Assembly: GCA_937894515.1 (NCBI GenBank) | Contig: CALCRH010000030.1 | Coordinates: forward strand, 1-57,046 | Origin: an uncultured Clostridia bacterium | Lineage (GTDB): Bacteria; Bacillota; Clostridia; Oscillospirales; Oscillospiraceae | DNA length: 57,046 nucleotides | Direction of reading: 5' to 3' | Shown here: in pieces, positions 56,414-57,046 of the stretch | Numbering within the stretch: the stretch's first letter is position 1 | Layout: every line of letters begins with the position of its first letter | Notes under the pieces: model-generated | The model's input: only the letters and a program-made list of their open reading frames with translations | The model's database searches: none | Told to the model about the DNA's origin: nothing | Program-made: the position numbers and the translations under genes

Positions 56414-56585
56414 TTACTTGTTCTTCAACAGGTCGCGGATCTCGCCCAACAGCTCCTCAGTGGTGGGGCCGGCAGGCTCTTCGGGAGCGGGCTCCTCTTC
56501 CTTCTTCCTGCGGAAGCTGTTCATGGCCTTGACCACGCTGAAAATGGCAAAGCTCACCAGCAGGAACACGGCTCCCAGCCGGACT
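56414..56585 (-). pseudogene. mscL: Remnant of large-conductance mechanosensitive channel gene (C-terminal part)
   Basis: The last 54 residues of a minus-strand frame (LGAVFLLVSFAIFSVVKAMN, then FRRKKEEEPAPEEP and TTEELLGEIRDLL) match TM2 and the cytoplasmic bundle of MscL. The first two-thirds of MscL are missing: upstream the frame continues through antisense trkA sequence, which is not MscL. No start codon with a ribosome site exists. It is a truncated pseudogene ending 1 nt before rsmG. Confidence 0.75.
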
Positions 56586-56596
56586 GTCCGCCGCTC

Positions 56597-56776
56597 TGCG
56601 CCGAAGGCCATGAGGTCACGGTAATAGACAGCAGCCGCCGCAGGCTGAATATCATGGAAGAGCATTTCAACGTCAGCGTCATCGAGGGCAACGCCGCCCG
56701 GCTGGATACTCTGAAGGAAGCCGGCGTGGAGCATACCGACCTGCTTATCGCCGTCACCGATAAGGATGAGGAGTAG
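56597..56776 (+). pseudogene. trkA: Remnant of trkA (potassium uptake NAD-binding protein)
   Basis: The plus-strand frame reads EGHEVTVIDSSRRRLNIMEE then HFNVSVIEGNAARLDTLKEA and GVEHTDLLIAVTDKDEE before a TAG. This is an internal piece of the TrkA RCK-N domain. The N-terminal GxGxxG strand and everything after TDKDE are missing, so it is broken at both ends. It is joined head to head with the mscL remnant, the junction being between about 56579 and 56597. Confidence 0.7.
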
Positions 56777-56813
56777 GGAACAGGCAATAGGGAACAGGCA
56801 GTAGAAAGCCGTT

Positions 56814-56960
56814 CCTGATACCTAATGCCTAATGCCTAATGCCTGATAACTGATACCTAATGCCTGATGCCTGATACCTAATGCCTTATGCCTAATGCCT
56901 AATGCCTAATGCCTAATGCCTGATACCTAATGCCTTATGCCTAATAACTGATAACTTATA
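56814..56960 (+). repeat. Tandem array of 21 heptamers (CCTAATG and variants)
   Basis: From 56814 to 56960 the sequence can be split into 21 consecutive 7-mers without any phase slip. Ten are CCTAATG; others are CCTGATA, CCTGATG, CCTTATG, CCTAATA, ACTGATA and ACTTATA. Just upstream, 56774-56801 is two copies of a 14-mer (TAGGGAACAGGCAA/G), also a multiple of seven. The array ends 17 nt before ileS; the ribosome site GAGGAG directly follows the last unit. Confidence 0.9.
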
Positions 56961-56977
56961 GAGGAGATATATAGAAA

Positions 56978-57046
56978 ATGGCACAGAAATACGACATGAC
57001 ACTCAATCTGCCAAAGACCGATTTCCCAATGCGGGCAGGTCTGCCC
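56978..57046 (+). CDS. ileS: Isoleucyl-tRNA synthetase, N-terminal start (partial)
   Basis: Only 23 codons are present: MAQKYDMTLNLPKTDFPM and RAGLP. TLNLPKTDFPMRAGLP is the characteristic N-terminus of IleRS. GAGGAG lies 12 nt upstream of the ATG. No T-box leader is visible before it within the window; instead the heptamer array fills the upstream region. Confidence 0.9.
   Translation, partial: MAQKYDMTLNLPKTDFPMRAGLP

Noticed and set aside
56814..56960. CRISPR array
   Set aside because: The heptamer units have no spacers and are far too short; no cas gene is in the window.

Overview
The window looks like a chromosomal segment around the replication origin of a GC-rich, spore-forming, anaerobic Clostridia member, most probably of the Oscillospiraceae (Oscillibacter/Dysosmobacter-like). 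This placement is inferred from gene content: rpmH-rnpA-yidD-yidC-jag diverging from dnaA-dnaN-yaaA-recF-remB-gyrB-gyrA; sporulation genes (yabP, yabQ, spoVAC, gpr, a SpoVB-like flippase); oxygen-sensitive radical-SAM enzymes; and a T-box-controlled glyS. No prophage, CRISPR array, transposase gene, tRNA or rRNA was recognised.

Layout. Bases 1-1040 hold the end of a short-chain fatty acid transporter and an E2-like acyltransferase that lacks the catalytic motif. Bases 1.2-15.7 kb (+) run recJ, relA, dtd, an MBL hydrolase, hemZ, a SpoVB-like flippase, mazG, hup, yabO, yabP, a yabQ-divIC fused frame, hpf, a small RHH module, a TRIC channel and pssA. Bases 16-21.2 kb (-) hold an orphan RND permease, hemW and a ferredoxin. 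Bases 21.3-26.1 kb (+) hold spoVAC, two small proteins beside a divergent XRE regulator, a radical SAM/SPASM protein, mutY, tdk and a PFL-activase-like protein. Bases 26.3-38.4 kb are the origin region. Bases 38.5-41.8 kb (+) hold trmO, rnhA, a small secreted protein, nadE and a 40-residue peptide. Bases 41.8-56.4 kb, mostly (-), hold glyS, two lipoproteins, rpsT, gpr (+), a pduL/MATE pair, alaX with an XRE regulator, aspS, hisS, an mgsA-like gene, minD and rsmG. The right end has an mscL/trkA rearrangement scar, a heptamer repeat array and the start of ileS.

How the genes work together. The core is replication initiation and DNA topology (dnaA, dnaN, recF, gyrBA), membrane insertion (yidC, yidD, jag), tRNA charging and quality control (dtd, alaX, aspS, hisS, glyS, ileS), stringent response and ribosome hibernation (relA, hpf), and spore cortex, coat and germination functions.

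The most unusual material is not in the housekeeping genes. First, more than twenty gaps carry dispersed hairpins with constant GTAGGGG/CCCCTAC borders and stems that change in a compensatory way. Second, there are three miniature divergent modules (a small DNA-binding regulator facing a small protein, with a palindromic or iterated operator between them); two of these encode members of one uncharacterised small-protein family beginning MPDY. Third, there are a 183-bp near-perfect direct repeat around one such module, a candidate structured RNA next to hpf, a 21-unit heptamer array before ileS, and several proteins missing textbook catalytic or targeting elements (E2-like, MgsA-like, MinD).
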